Numbered from the stretch's first letter, positions 23,255 to 35,939 are shown. The stretch: DNA of 64,000 bases from Balaenoptera acutorostrata (GCF_949987535.1 NC_080078.1:27300942-27364941), one strand, 5' to 3'. Numbers and translations are program-made. The notes: generated from the sequence alone by a model not told the origin.

Positions 23255-24030
23255 TCATTCTTCCAGGCCTGGGAGTGCAAACATCTGCTGTGCTGTCCTC
23301 CACTGGAAGAACGGACATAGGAAAGAGGCCTGCACAGGCCCTGGGTGCAGGCTTGGGCCAGTTAGGTAGAAGGCAGGGAGCACAGGGCCCAGGCATTCAG
23401 TAATCCAGAATTCCCAACCCAAACAGGCCTGCACCCACTTGTAGGACCTTCACCCTGTGGTCTCCTTACCTTTTGGGGAAGAGTGTGGCCAAAAGAGGGA
23501 CAGAGCAGGGCCCTGTAAAGCAAAGGCAGGAACTGCCCTTGCCTGGGTCTAAGGGTGGTTTTGCTTAATAGTTTGTCACATTGCAAAAAAAGACCCAATT
23601 CTACAGTACACTGAAGACAATGGATACTTTATTAATAGCTTTATGAGACATCAGAGAAAGGAACCAAATTACAAACCACAGCAGACACTGTTAGACATCT
23701 CGGTCCCTTCCCCCCAGAGTTCTTTCCCCCTCTTCCTCAAAGAGCCTCTAAAAAAACAAGATTTCTGTACTGAGAAGAATCAAGCTGGAACATTTCTCCC
23801 TCAGCAAAACGAAAGCTGAATAATCATCCATCAATCCTCCAGAATGTCCGGGTGGCCATGGTGAAGTTTTACTACCTCTCCCTTCCCTCTAAGTGTCACA
23901 CTATTTACCCAAGAAAACAAGGTGGGGATAGTGGTGGTCGTGCAATGGAGGCAATAGGTGAGTTCTGCTGCAAAAACAAAACAAAATAGACCTTTTCCCT
24001 CCTAGTTTTGTAACTCTTCAATAAGACAGA
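23255..24030. other. Unassigned; minus strand looks like a transcript 3' end
   Basis: No repeat recognised. On the minus strand 23990-23600 ends with TAAAGCTATTAATAAAGTATCC, a canonical AATAAA in 3'UTR-like sequence. No open frame supports a gene. Confidence 0.3.
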
Positions 24031-24039
24031 AAATGGAAT

Positions 24040-25375
24040 ACAACTGTATAGTAAAAGAATAACATAATGTGACTAATTATAGCTTAGTTCCACAAATCAC
24101 AAAGGCAAGGATGGTTCAATATTAGAAAATGTATGGATTCATCACATTCATCCATCAAAGAAGAAAACCATATCAGCTAATAGAATTCAAAATTCTCTCT
24201 TCGTATAATACTCCTGTTAGATTGGAGAGAGACGGAGGCTTCACGTGAAAAAGAATAAATCAGGAGTCTACAAAATAGCTAACTGGTCAAATAGCGGAGG
24301 TATTTTTACTAAACCAGGATGAGGCATTCTTGCCTCATATTCCAACTCAATACATTCTTATATTCTGGAAGTTCCAGCCAAAGTGGGGCATACTCTGAGC
24401 CTGGGTTGAACCTGACCGTCAGATATTCTGTATTTGACTTGCCTGTTGTTTAAAACATTTGAATTCATTTTCAACACTTAAAAGACTTATAGATTTCACA
24501 TTTTTAAAAACACCTGATTTTGGGTATATCTTTAAAAAAAATCTGACCACCTGTCAACACAGGCCTGTTTCTCAAACGGCACAAAATGGCTGGGGCTGAG
24601 TAAGAACTTCTCCCTTTAGGTAAGACTTGTGCTCTCCCGTTTGCCAAAGGCCTCACCGGGCCCAGTTCTCTCATTTATGTTACTTGCCTGGGCCCCATGG
24701 GCCTCTGAATTCCTGAACCCATACTGAAGCCAAGAACTAGAAAAAGAGGTATAAATATGGAAAGGGAGACAAAATTATCATTTGGGGGGTAATGAGCTAC
24801 CTGCAACATCCAAAAGATTCAATGAAAAACCCTTAAAATGAATAAGAGTTCTGTAAGATGGCCAGTTACAAAATCCATAAAAATTAATATAGCAGAATGA
24901 CTCGGGGTTGGAGGAGGGAAGAGAGTTTAGTCACCATGTGCAATAACAACAAATAACTTTGAATTAACTTGGCAAGAAATGTGCAGGATTTGTGTGACTT
25001 AAACTGCAAGATACTGCTGAAGAACAGGAAAATGACTTCAACACAAGTAAAGTAAAACATACCATTTTCCTAATATTGTTGTAAGGATGTCCATTATTAC
25101 CGAAATAACATAAATTTAATACAATTCCAATAAAAATCTAAACATAACTTTTTTGGGGAAACTTGACCAAGAGAGTCTTAAATGATGGTCTGGAAGAATA
25201 AATGCTTGAGGATAGCCAGCTAGCCAATAAAAATGTCAAAGAGCATAATAATAGGGAAGCATCTGTCCAACAAATAATTAAAATTTATTATAAAATGATA
25301 ATTAAACTTATAAGATATGACTATAGGAACAATCAACATAACAGGATGAGACTTGAAAGCACAAAAACAGATCCA
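24040..25375 (+). mobile_element. Old L1 fragment (part 1)
   Basis: Diverged L1 ORF2, for example GGCAAGGATGGTTCAATATTAGAAAATG and CATCAAAGAAGAAAACCATATCA. It is later split by a SINE and a younger L1. Confidence 0.8.
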
Positions 25376-25698
25376 GGGCTTCCCTGGTGGCGCAGTGGTT
25401 GAGAGTCTGCCTGCTAATGCAGGGGACACGGGTTCGAGCCCTGGTCTGGGAAGATCCCACATGCCGCGGAGCGGCTGGGCCCGTGAGCCACAGCTGCTGA
25501 GCCTGCGCGTCTGGAGCCTGTGCCCCGCAACGGGAGGGGCCGCGATAGTGAAAGGCCCGCGCACCGCGATGAAGAGCGGTCCCCGCACCGCAATGAAGAG
25601 TGGCCCCCGCTTGCCGCAACTGGAGAAAGCCCTCGCACGAACCGAAGACCCAACACAGCCAAAAATAAATAAATAAATAAATAAAGTAGGGGAAAAAA

Positions 25699-25740
<42 letters not shown>
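25376..25740 (+). mobile_element. Young CHR SINE
   Basis: CpG-rich, consensus-like CHR copy (GAGAGTCTGCCTGC, CGATAGTGAAAGGCCCGCG) with an (AAAT)n tail and then a second 39-base A run. It is flanked by CAGATCCA at 25368-25375 and 25741-25748. Confidence 0.95.
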
Positions 25741-25741
<1 letters not shown>

Positions 25742-25811
25742 AGATCCAAATGTGCACATAGATATAGTACAAGTCCTACTTCAAATCAGCAGGTAAAGAA
25801 AACATTTTTCA

Positions 25812-25980
25812 TAGAGTTACCATATGATCCAGCAATCCCACTCCTAGGCATATATTGGAAACAACTCTAATTTGAAAAGATGTATGTACCCTAATGTTCA
25901 TAGCAGCACTATTTACAATCGCCAAGACATGGAAGCAACCTAAATGTCCATCAGCAGATGAATGGATAAAGAAGATGTGG

Positions 25981-26036
<56 letters not shown>

Positions 26037-26410
26037 ATGGAATATTACTCCATAAAAAGGAATGAAATAATGCCATTTGCAGCAACATGGATGGACCTAG
26101 AAATTATCACACTAAGCGAAGTAACTCAGAAAGAGAAAGACAAATACCATATGATATCACTTATATGTGGAATCTAAAATATGACACAAATGAACATATC
26201 TATGAAACAGCAATGGACTCACAGACATAGAGAACAGACCCGTGGTTACCAAGGGGAGGAGGAGTGGGGGAGGGGAGGATTGGGAGTTTGGGATTAGCAG
26301 ATGCAAACTAGTACATATAGAAAGGATAAACAACAAGGTCCTATTGTATAGTACAGGGGAACTATATTCAATATCCTGTGATAAACCATAATGGAAAAGA
26401 ATATGAAAAA

Positions 26411-26444
<34 letters not shown>

Positions 26445-26520
26445 CTGAATCACTTTGCTGTACAGCAGAAATTAACACAACATTGTAAATCATCTATACT
26501 TTAATGAAATTTTAAAAAAT
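25812..26520 (+). mobile_element. 5'-truncated L1 with target-site duplication
   Basis: L1 3' end of 709 bp, flanked by GAAAACATTTTTCA at 25798-25811 and 26521-26534. It contains two expanded AT arrays, (AT)n(AC)n at 25984-26036 and (AT)n at 26415-26442. Confidence 0.95.
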
Positions 26521-26534
26521 GAAAACATTTTTCA

Positions 26535-27985
26535 AGAAATGATGTCAGGCAACTAGCTAGCCATTTTGAAAAAGTTAGCTCCAGACTTCCCATCATAAAC
26601 TGACATCAGTTTTTGATGGAACAGAGATTTAAATATAAAAAATGAAATAAGAATACCCCCCTAAAATTCAGGTGAATTGTACATATCCTCAAATGAAAAG
26701 GGAATTTTTAAAATACCAAAACATATCAGATTAAAAAAATCTGAAATGCAAAAGCGTAGAAAAAAAGATAAAAGACAAATTTAGAAAAATGTTTGCAATG
26801 TTTATGAAACTGGTTAAAACCCTCAACAGATGTAGTTCTTAAAAAGACATAAGAGAAAGAATATTGGGTCGATAAAAGGGGAGATGACACCAATAGACAA
26901 TTCACACACACACACACACACACAAAGGGCTGGGGAGGAGGGTGGGGGTTGGAGAGAGAGAAACAAATGGCCAAGAAACAGATGAAAAAATTAATCTCAA
27001 TAATAATTGAAGAAATACAAGTTAAAATAGTGAAATGACATTGAACTTAAGAGTACTTTGATAGAAGTCACAATGCTGCTATTCTTAGTGAGTTTGTAGG
27101 AGAATGGGTTCTCACATCCTGCTGATGTGAATATAAATTGATAAAACCTTTTTGGAGAGCAAGTCCACTGGATATATCAAAAAGTGAAAACACGTTCTTA
27201 CTCTTTGATTAGGAATTCCCACGTATCAGAATTTATCCTGAGAACATTATCATGGATGTGCACAAAGGCTTAGTGTAAATGAGACGCATGTCACCATTTC
27301 TTCTAATAGGGAACCATTGGAAACGTAAGGGTCGACAGTACAGAACTGGTCTGATAAAGTCTGGGGCTGATACGAGTGTGGGAGAGCAACTTGGATTGGT
27401 TGGTGGCGCTGATGCACATTTGATAAATATTTTAATTTCCACCCACACAAGGATATACTCTGTACCGCTCAAATAATGATGTGGAAGAACATTTATCACG
27501 TTGAAAAACTATATACAATAGCATCTATGGGAAGATTCCAAAACAGAAAACAGCTAGGATACATGTCAAAATGCCAGAAACGATATCTCTGGCTAGTAAA
27601 ATTAGATGTAGTTTTTTGCCTACTCTTATTTTCTAATAATTGCACAAGATTCTTAGTTTCTTTAGTAGAAGTTCTTTTTTTTTTTAAAGTAATTGTCAAC
27701 TCTAGTGGAGGCTACTCCTGGGTCAAGGATGGTCACATCTAGAAAGTGTCCATGGCTAGGGTCAGGGTACTGGCAGTGACATAAAGGGGGTTACAGCCTT
27801 TCAGGAGAAAGAGATATGTATATATCAGGAGATTAACATATGAATATGTATAGAAAAAACCCCAAGTGATGGGATTATGGTTGTTATTTTCTACAGCCCA
27901 AATATGATGAGATTATGTGTTGTTTATAATTGGGGGAGAGGGGATGAACACAATACAACTGGTAAATATTATAAAAGCCTACCTT
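26535..27985 (+). mobile_element. Old L1 fragment (part 2)
   Basis: Diverged L1 3' region (GACAAATTTAGAAAAATGTTTGCAATG ... GGCCAAGAAACAGATGAAAAAATT ... GTTGAAAAACTATATACAATAGC). It contains (CA)n at 26903-26924. The right boundary is approximate. Confidence 0.65.
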
Positions 27986-27988
27986 GGC

Positions 27989-28292
27989 TGGGCTTCCCTG
28001 GTGGCATGCTGGTTAAGAATCCGCCTGCCAATGCAGGGGACACAGGTTCGACCCCTGGTCTGGGAGGATCCCACATGCTGCAGAGCAACTAAGCCCATGC
28101 GCCACAACTAGTGAGCCCGTGTGCCACAACTACTGAAGCCCGCACGCCTAGAGCCTGTGATCCACAACAAGAGAAGCCACCGCACTGAGAAGCCCGCCCA
28201 CCACAGCGAAGAGTAGCCCCTGCTCCTTGCAACTAGAGAAAGCCCATGCGCAGCAATGAAGATCCAACACAGCCAAAAATAAATAAATAAAA
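27989..28292 (+). mobile_element. CHR SINE
   Basis: GGCTTCCCTGGTGGCATGCTGG head (insertion variant), GGTTCGACCCC B-box-like segment and AAATAAATAAAAT tail. Confidence 0.92.
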
Positions 28293-28592
28293 TCAAAATA
28301 AACTACAAAATGTCATTAAAAAATAAAATAAACCCTACCAGGGCTATAAATCCTACCAGGGCCTGGTCTTGCCACCCCCCATATCCCACCCCCATCCCTC
28401 CCTAGGTTGCTGTGCACCAGTGCCTGGGGTTCTATTGCTTCCTTTTTCCCACCTCTGCTTTCCTAGTTTCTTCTGCCAGGAGAGACTTTTCATTTTTTGT
28501 ATAAAATACAGATAAATATCTTTTAGATATTGCAATAGGAAAAGATTGATTAGACAAGTTAAAAAAAGATTTCTTAAATTAAAAGCATTAGT

Positions 28593-28864
28593 TACATCTT
28601 ATGGTTACCAGTGGGGAAGGGGGAGAGGGGTAAGTTGGGAGATTGGGATTGACATATACACAATACTATATATAAAATAGATAATAAGGGCCTACTATAT
28701 AGCACAGGAACTCTACTCAATACTCTGTAATGACCTATATGGCAAAAGAATCTAAAAAAAGGGTGGATATATGTATATGTATAACTGATTCACTTTGCTG
28801 TACAGCAGAAACTAACACAACATTGTAAATCAACTATATGCCAATAAAAATTGGAAAAAAAAGA
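28593..28864 (+). mobile_element. L1 3' end, first of two serial insertions
   Basis: L1 3' UTR ending CCAATAAAAATTGGAAAAAAAAG. It is bracketed by related words AAATTAAAAGCATTAGTT (28576-28593) and AAATTAAAAAATGCATTAGCT (28865-28885). Confidence 0.88.
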
Positions 28865-28885
28865 AAATTAAAAAATGCATTAGCT

Positions 28886-29510
28886 CAAAAAGAGTCATGT
28901 ACCACAATGTTCATTGCAGCACTATTTACAGTAGCCAGGACATGGAAGCAACCTAAGTATCTATTGACAAATGAATGGATAAAGAAGATGTGGCACATAT
29001 ATACAATGGAATATTACTTGCCATAAAAAGAAATGAAATTGAGTTATTTGTAGTGAGGTGGATGGACCTAGAGTCTGTCATACAGAGTGAAGTAAGTCAG
29101 AAAGAGAAAAACAAATAACGTATGTAACACATATATATGGGATCTAAAAAAAGAAAAAAATGTTCTGAAGAACCTAGGGGCAGGACAGGAATAAAGACAC
29201 AGACGTAGAGAATGGACTTAAGGACACGGGGAGGGGGGGAAGGGTAAGCTGGGACTAAGTGAGAGAGTGGCATGGACATACATACACTACCAAGTGTAAA
29301 ATAGATAGCTAGTGGGAAGCAGCCACATAGCACAGGGAGATCAGCTCCGTGCTTTGTGTCCCCCTAGAGGGGTGGGATAAGGAGGGTGGGAGGGAGACGC
29401 AAGAGGGAGGGGATGTGGGGATATATTTATACGTATAGCTGATTCACTTTGTTATACAGCAGCAACTAACACAACTATGTAAAGCAATTATACTCCAATA
29501 AAGATTAAAG
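28886..29510 (+). mobile_element. L1 3' end, second of two serial insertions
   Basis: A 625-bp L1 3' end with a perfect 13-bp duplication, AAATGCATTAGCT, at 28873-28885 and 29511-29523. The left copy is also the right-hand duplication of the previous insertion. Confidence 0.93.
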
Positions 29511-29523
29511 AAATGCATTAGCT

Positions 29524-30560
29524 ACAAAAGAAAAGATTGATCTATTTTATTATCTTAAGAACTTTTATCCATCAAAAGGTACCTTAAAGAAAGTGAAAAG
29601 AAGTACAGCAAACAAAGGATTAGTATTGAGAACATAATAAGGACCGCTTTTATAAGAAAAGCACCAGCAATTGTAGAAAGATGGGCAGAAAACACACGCA
29701 GACACTTTTCAGAAGAAAGGGGATATGTTTGGCCAACCATATTCAAAGGGATGCTCACCAGCAAAGGTAAAAATGCGAATCAGAGCCACAGTGAGGTACT
29801 GTTTCACACACAATCAGTCGGCAAAAATGAAAAAGCCTGAAAACATCAAGTGTCGGAGAGGGTGTGGACCCATCACTTCTCATACACATTGCTGATGGGG
29901 GTGTAAACTGGGGCAACCATTTTGGGAAACAGTTTGGCTTTGTACTCTGAAATCAAGCACATGTGCACGATCCAACTCAACAATTTCATTTCTAGGTACG
30001 TGCCCAAGAGAAATGTTTGCATATGTGTAAGACCACGTACAAGAATGTTCATAAAAGTACCGTTTACAATATCAAGAATCTGTGAATGACCCAAATGACC
30101 AGTAATGAGAGGGTTGCTGGATAAACTGTGGGACGCTTATATGATAAAATATTATAGAGGAGCCAAAACAAACGAAAGACAGCAACATGCAACAGTAGAT
30201 GAATCTTAACAGTGTAAGTCCTAAAAAATTACATATAACACGACGTCTTTTCTATAAAATTAAGAACAACATATATACACACATATAGACACATACACTT
30301 TTCTGAATACATATTATATATATAAAACCGTGAGGCTAGATAAAAAAGAAAGCAAGGGCATACTGAACACATAAATCAGGATGAGGGTTCGCTTTGGCTT
30401 GGGAGAAGCAGGGAAATAGGCTGGGGGTAGATCTGTGTGGTTAGATGTAAGTTATAATCTTATTGTCAAGGTTCTAGCTTTTTTTGGGGGGGGCGGGGTG
30501 GTAGCTTCATGAGTACTTTCTCATTATTAAAAATAACAAACTAAATAAAGCAGGTCATAC
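29524..30560 (+). mobile_element. Old L1 fragment
   Basis: Diverged L1 (ATGGGCAGAAAACACACGCAGACACTTTTC ... GGAGAGGGTGTGGACCCATC ... GGAAACAGTTTGGCTTTG ... ACAATATCAAGAATCTGTGAATG). The serial L1 insertions sit just inside its left part. Confidence 0.8.
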
Positions 30561-31299
30561 ATGGATCAATGGCGACGTGTTTCATGAACCAAGGATTATT
30601 AATTAGTTATGCACTTCTGTGTACCGGAGTCCAATAAGAAATAAAAAACTTACGTTAAACGAAAATTAGAATATGATAAAGAAAACACAATTATTAACCA
30701 GAGGAAACATAGGAAGCTTGAATCTGGACGACAGATTGAAGATTCAGTTTGAAGGCATAGATGGAAGGTTTGAAGCACCTACTACAAACCACATGCAAAG
30801 GTATCTCCTAAACTGCTCTAAGGAGTAAGTTATACAGACCTACCTGGGGCTTGTCTTTCATTTTATAAAAATTCTCTTCCATTTCAAAACCACCCTCTGA
30901 CACCATTCAGCGAAACCAGGGAATAGCCCAAAGACCTTCAGCAGCTGAGGACATTGGTTCCTTGACTTTTCAAGACAACTCAGCTCTCTCATCGGCTGGA
31001 AAGACTCGTCTCCTGCTATCTTATTCCTACAAGGCATTAAATGTGAAAGAAGGCCTTGCTGGGCAGTTTGCCACGAAGTCTACTTTTACAGCCTCTGTAA
31101 CCTATGCTCATGGCATCCCAGAACTCTGTAATGCATATCACAGTGCTTGGAAGGTTTGGACATTTCCAGGCAATGAGTGTGTGTGTGTTTAATCCAAGTA
31201 ATATTTACTGTAATTCCATTATTACAAATTCAAAAGCTGGCTCTGCTTTTCAGATTCTTTTAAGATCTGGAAAAAACAACAACCTGTAACTCCAGCCCC
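30561..31299. other. Unassigned sequence
   Basis: No recognised repeat or gene. Confidence 0.4.
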
Positions 31300-31372
31300 T
31301 GGGCTGTGTTCTGCTTACCGTCTGGCACACAGTAGGTGCTTCATGAGTGTTTGTTGAGTTAACTGGCATTGT
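31300..31372 (+). mobile_element. L2 3' tail fragment
   Basis: CTGGCACACAGTAGGTGCTTCATGAGTGTTTGTTGAG is the L2 terminus. Confidence 0.6.
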
Positions 31373-31457
31373 TTTCCAAATAATGATTTTGAAGACCCTG
31401 GATTTCGAGAGTAAACACTTGCTGAGTGAGTCGTCCTTTCTACAGATCGTGTTTACA

Positions 31458-31897
31458 CAGGTACACCTCGTTTTACTGTGCTTTGCAGTTACTGCGTTTT
31501 TTACAAACCAGTATCAATCATGTCTATTGGCATTTTTCCAACAGCATTTGCTCACATCATGCCTCTGTGTCACATTTTGGTAATTCTGGCAATATTTCGA
31601 GATGTTTCATTATTATATTTGTTGTGGTGATCTGTGATCTTTGATGTTACTGCCATGACTCACAGAAGGCTCTGATGATGGTAAGCACATTTTAGCAATA
31701 AAGTATTCTTTAACTAAAGTATGTACATTGTGTTTTAGACATAATGCTATTGCACACTTAATAGATGACATTACAGTGTAAACATTACTTTTATATGCAC
31801 TGGGAGCCGCCAAAATTTGTGTGACTTGCTTTATTGTGATATTTGCTTTCTTGAGGTGGCCTGGAACCAAACCTGCAGTATCTCCAAGGTGTGCCTG
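31458..31897 (+). mobile_element. Tigger-type DNA transposon, internally deleted
   Basis: Terminal inverted repeats CAGGTACACCTCG / CAAGGTGTGCCTG, with TA at the right side and CA (decayed) at the left. It is colinear with the copy at 15134-15575 (shared GACATA(A/G)TGCTATTGCACAC block) and has no transposase. Confidence 0.82.
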
Positions 31898-33149
31898 TAT
31901 AGCAAAAAACAGTCTAAAAAGAATGAATGCATTTATGGGGGTATGTCAGGTAAATAGATGAAATTTGGGACTGTCTTCGGAAATTAAGGACACAGCTAGT
32001 ATATGTGAGATCAGCCTCTGTGGCAAGGACATACCTTCAAAGTATATGTAGAATCCAGGGAGTCAGAAAATACACACACACATACACACAAGCACCTCCC
32101 CCTGCCACAGACTTAGTAACAGAGAGATGAGATTAAAACAAAGCCCTCCTATATTAATGACCTTCTTGTAAAGATGACAAATTTTCCAAATCACTTTGTT
32201 GTGTCCCTTGAATTTGTTCACCAAAAGACAGCAGCCGACATATGGAACAATGAAATAAATAATTAAAACCTTACCCACAAGGTTATCAGCCAGAAGCAGG
32301 TATTATCGAGAGAATCTCTCTAGGAGGAGGAAGGAAAAGTCACTTTTCCTGTCCACTACGGGCATGTCATCTGAAAGCAGAAAAATATCACATACTTTTC
32401 AGAAGAAGATCGTGAGCCAGCCCCTGCATAAACTCATATTCATATTTTCCCAATTGAGGTCGATCACATCTAAAAACATCTGGGCCGCCCCTCCCTTCAT
32501 TGTGGCTCTTTCTTGATTAGCCCCACCTGCCAAACCACTTGGTGTTTTTTTTTGTTTTCTTTTTTGCCATCTAAGCACATATGTGTTCCTTTCCCCCTAA
32601 ATTAACTTGCTTTCGGGTTTGCCGGCGTCCAAGTGTTAAGTCATTTCACATGTGTGGGATCTGTCGGCACCGCCCATCGGCGAAACTCCTGGGCGCAGTT
32701 ATGCTGTTGGCTTGCTCTGACTTGTATTTGCTGAAATGGGAAGGCACCCAGGGCATAAACAGACGTCTCCAGTCTCGAGGCTGCCGGGGAGCAGGTGGAG
32801 GCAGGTGCATGGCCGGTCCTTCTTTTTGCCTTTGCTACCCAGCATCTACTTTCCTCTCCAAATTTGTTGCCAGTCTATGCTTTACCTATCCCTGCTGTCT
32901 TGGGTCAGTAAAAATAAATAACTCACCTACCAGCACTTCTCTGGGCGTGTGGGATCAGCACACCAGTGTTAGGTGGTATGACATCATCATCCTTTCCTGC
33001 ATGTACACTTCCTCTGTGTTTGCATCCAAATACAAAGCAACAGATGCGTATGGATGGGGTAGTGAGGGCGTATACCGAGAGCTTAAGAATAAATCACCAT
33101 AAAAATGGGTTGGCCAGGTCTGTTTTTTTTTCCACCAAACTGTTAACTG
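31898..33149. other. Unassigned, mostly unique sequence
   Basis: No recognised repeat. A 173-codon ORF at 32581-33102 (+) carries no recognisable domain and I do not call it a gene. Confidence 0.4.
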
Positions 33150-33325
33150 TGTTTATTTCTTTAAAAAATCTTTGCGGTGTAATTTACATACAATAAACCG
33201 CACATAATTAAAGTGTATACTTTGAATGATAACTGGTATATGTGTATGTTGTGACACCATCACTGCAATATTCCAGACATTTCCATCAACTCCAAATGAG
33301 TTTCCTTGTGGATATGGCCAGTTTT
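33150..33325. mobile_element. Old L1-like fragment
   Basis: TTTACATACAATAAACCGCACATAATTAAAGTGTATACTTTG and ACACCATCACTGCAATATTCCAGACATTT resemble an ancient L1 3' module. Orientation is not assigned. Confidence 0.5.
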
Positions 33326-34999
33326 TATCTTCAATTTGGAAGCTTTTTTGGTTTTGAGGGAATCAGATCGCACCTAGGAGCCCAGGGCTTAGCATGGGGT
33401 CACTGATAGTATTGAAGAAATTAATAGCAAAACAGCACCCCCCCCGCCCCTCCACCTCCCCAAATCCACCACTTCCGCAGGGAAAACAATCTCTCTGACC
33501 AACAAAAGACTTGGGACTTCCAGTATGACTCACCCTCAGTCCGGGGGCGCATACTCAGGCTCTGATAAGAGGCAGTCAGTCTGTCCTCCGTTTGTTTATG
33601 AGTCATGCTGGAAATCAGGCAGCTCCTTTTTTTCTCTCTCCCATGTCACGGTTCTCTCCCATGTCACGGACAAGAATCAGAGGCAGAGATACACCCCTTT
33701 CAAAGTGCCGTCCTCCTTAAAGTGTCCGGTGACTCAATGGGGACCCCTACCGGTGGAGACAGAGAGGGCCACGTCGTGGAGTGGAGGTCTGCCTTTCTCC
33801 CCACACTTCAAGGCCAGATCTTAGCGACTTGCAGATTTGCAAGAGACTTGGGGAAAAAGCAGCTGAGTTTTCTGTGCATCCTGTTCACCGATTATTAGTG
33901 ACAGAGTGGGGCGTGAGTCACAGCTTGCAGCCGGTGCCCACACTGGAGCGATTAACCACATAATTGCTTCAGTGATGACCCTTCCCCCAGCTGCAACCCG
34001 CCTCCCCTGGTAGAGCTTTAGGCTGTGAGCCAACAAGTCTCAATGGCAGGAGTAGTGAAGGCCGGGGTTTAAAAAGCCCAAGTTGTGATTCCTTTAGCCA
34101 GTGCCTTCTTGGCCCCGATTTAAAATTCCTGCACACAGTCCTGATGGGAGCAGTGGGGATGTTTCAACTAGAATTAATGTCATGATCAAGTCAACGTAAA
34201 GTAGATTGATCTGCCGTTTCAAGGTATTGCGGCAAAGTGCTCTGTTTGGAGAACAAATCACCATAGCAACTCAGCTGCCCCAGTTACAGTAGGCGCAGGA
34301 CGACCAAAATAAAAATCCTTACCAAGTCACAGGATTGGCTAGTGAGAGCTGCTGAACAGAATATCAGTTTCCAGACGGCATGAGCCAGCACGTATTTTGG
34401 CTTCCTAAATCACTGAAAGGGACGCTTTAAATAATAATAAAACTATCCAGCCAGGTTACAAACAGAGGGGTTCTGGGCCATCCCCCCCTCCAGCTTAAAC
34501 ACAAGCAGATTTTACCACCAAACAGCAGCATTTGTCCTTAAAACAGACTTCGGGAAAGGGCTCGTTGTTACTTATTGTGGCTTGCCAGTTCCGTTCCAAG
34601 TTGGGAGTAGATGGTACTCTAAATGCTGGTTTTTAAGAAGAGCCAAATCAGTATGAAAACAGGTTTTATGTAGGTGTGAAAAGCAGAAAAGCAAAACCAC
34701 TCTTTCTTCCCTCCACCCCCTGGACCGCCAGCACCGAGTTCTGGTTCCATTAATTATCTGTTCTCTCTCTAGCATCTTCCTTCTCTCACTTGGCTCTGTT
34801 CCTTCCTTCTGATCACCTACAAAATCACCTTGGCCGTGGGGCTTGCCCATTCTTCTCTTCATCCGCACCGTCCAGGGCTTCTTTGGCCCCTCAGTCTGGT
34901 GTGTGTCTTGGGATGCCCAGAGCTCTCTGCCTTGCTGCAAACTGAGGCCACCAGTGTTCGTACTGCTCCACCCCTGACCCTGTGGGTCACTCCCTTGAA
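33326..34999. other. Repeat-free unique stretch
   Basis: About 1.7 kb without any repeat I recognise, unusual for this side of the window. It contains a small direct duplication, TTCTCTCCCATGTCACGG, at about 33634-33669, and CACCATAGCAACT near 34260, half of an RFX X-box-like motif. No exon is evident. Confidence 0.4.
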
Positions 35000-35520
35000 A
35001 TTCTCTCCTGTTTTTGATTTTGGTTGCTGCATGATTCAGAATCTTCTTTTTATAGTCTGTCTCCTCTATTGTCTCACTTCCTAAATTTAGGCATTTTCTA
35101 AAGTCCTGTCTGTTTCATACTTGCTTTAACCATTTATCTGATGTCTTCAATTCTCACTTCTAAGCAGATGTCTACTACATCTTCAGCTGAGACTGTCCAC
35201 CTGACTATTGGTTATCTCAAAACCAACTTGGTCAAAACTGAGCTTAATCTCCCCAACACAATAGGATCCTTCTCCAGACTCTTTGTTTCTGTTAATGGCT
35301 TCATCATTTCCTGAGGCTTAAAGGCTAAGTGTTATTTAGACTCTTGCTAGGCAGATATTTTCTTTGCTACGTTCCATAGACTGTCCTTTGATGCTTCTTC
35401 CATTTATGTCCTTCTTTCCATTTCCAAAGCTATCATCTGAGTTCTGGCCATCGGCACCTGTTGCTGAGGTTGTTACAACAGCTTCTGAAATGGTGTTTTC
35501 ACCTCCAGTCCTTCCTTTGA
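35000..35520 (+). mobile_element. L2 fragment (first part)
   Basis: Old L2 sequence by resemblance to the L2 ORF2/3' region (for example the TCAAAACTGAGCTTAATCT segment). It continues after a MIR and again after the full-length L1, at 43031. Confidence 0.6.
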
Positions 35521-35522
35521 GG

Positions 35523-35738
35523 TAGCAAGGTATGGTAGAAGGAAAGCAGGCTTTGAGTTGGAGTCCCATCTCTGCCATTTACTTCCACTGTGACTTTAAT
35601 TTCTTAATCCCTGAGTCTTAGTCTTCTCACCTGTAAAGCAGGTATAATCCATATACTTCGGGGTGTGAGGATTTAATGGGGTAACATACGTAAAATACCT
35701 GGTGCACTTTAAGTGCTCAACTGATGTTAGTTCCTTTC
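35523..35738 (+). mobile_element. MIR SINE (within L2)
   Basis: The MIR core is recognisable: TTGAGTTGGAGTCCCATCTCTGCC, TGTGACTTTAATTTCTTAA and CTCACCTGTAAAGCAGG, followed by the GAGGATTTAATG tail. Confidence 0.75.
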
Positions 35739-35939
35739 CATTTCAAACTCACTACTGCCGGACCAAAATCTTAAAACAGACTTCTTGGTCACGTCCTTCC
35801 CTTACTCAAGCATTCGTTTTTCTACTGAAATGAGCACAAACTCCTTGAGCCTAGCACTTGAGAGGCTCCTACGGTATGGCCCCGGTGTCGTGTTCCAACT
35901 CTGCTGTTCACGACTCTTTCTTTAAACACCATTCTATTT
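35739..35939 (+). mobile_element. L2 fragment (second part, up to the L1 target site)
   Basis: Resembles the L2 3' region (AACTCCTTGAGCCTAGCACTT...TACGGTATGGCCCC). It is cut by the full-length L1. Confidence 0.65.

Noticed and set aside
25308..25772. ORFs of 110-154 codons across the SINE at 25376-25740
   Set aside because: CpG-rich SINE sequence gives long chance frames. The same peptides recur at other SINE copies.
32581..33102. 173-codon plus-strand ORF
   Set aside because: No recognisable motif, and I saw no convincing splice or promoter signals.
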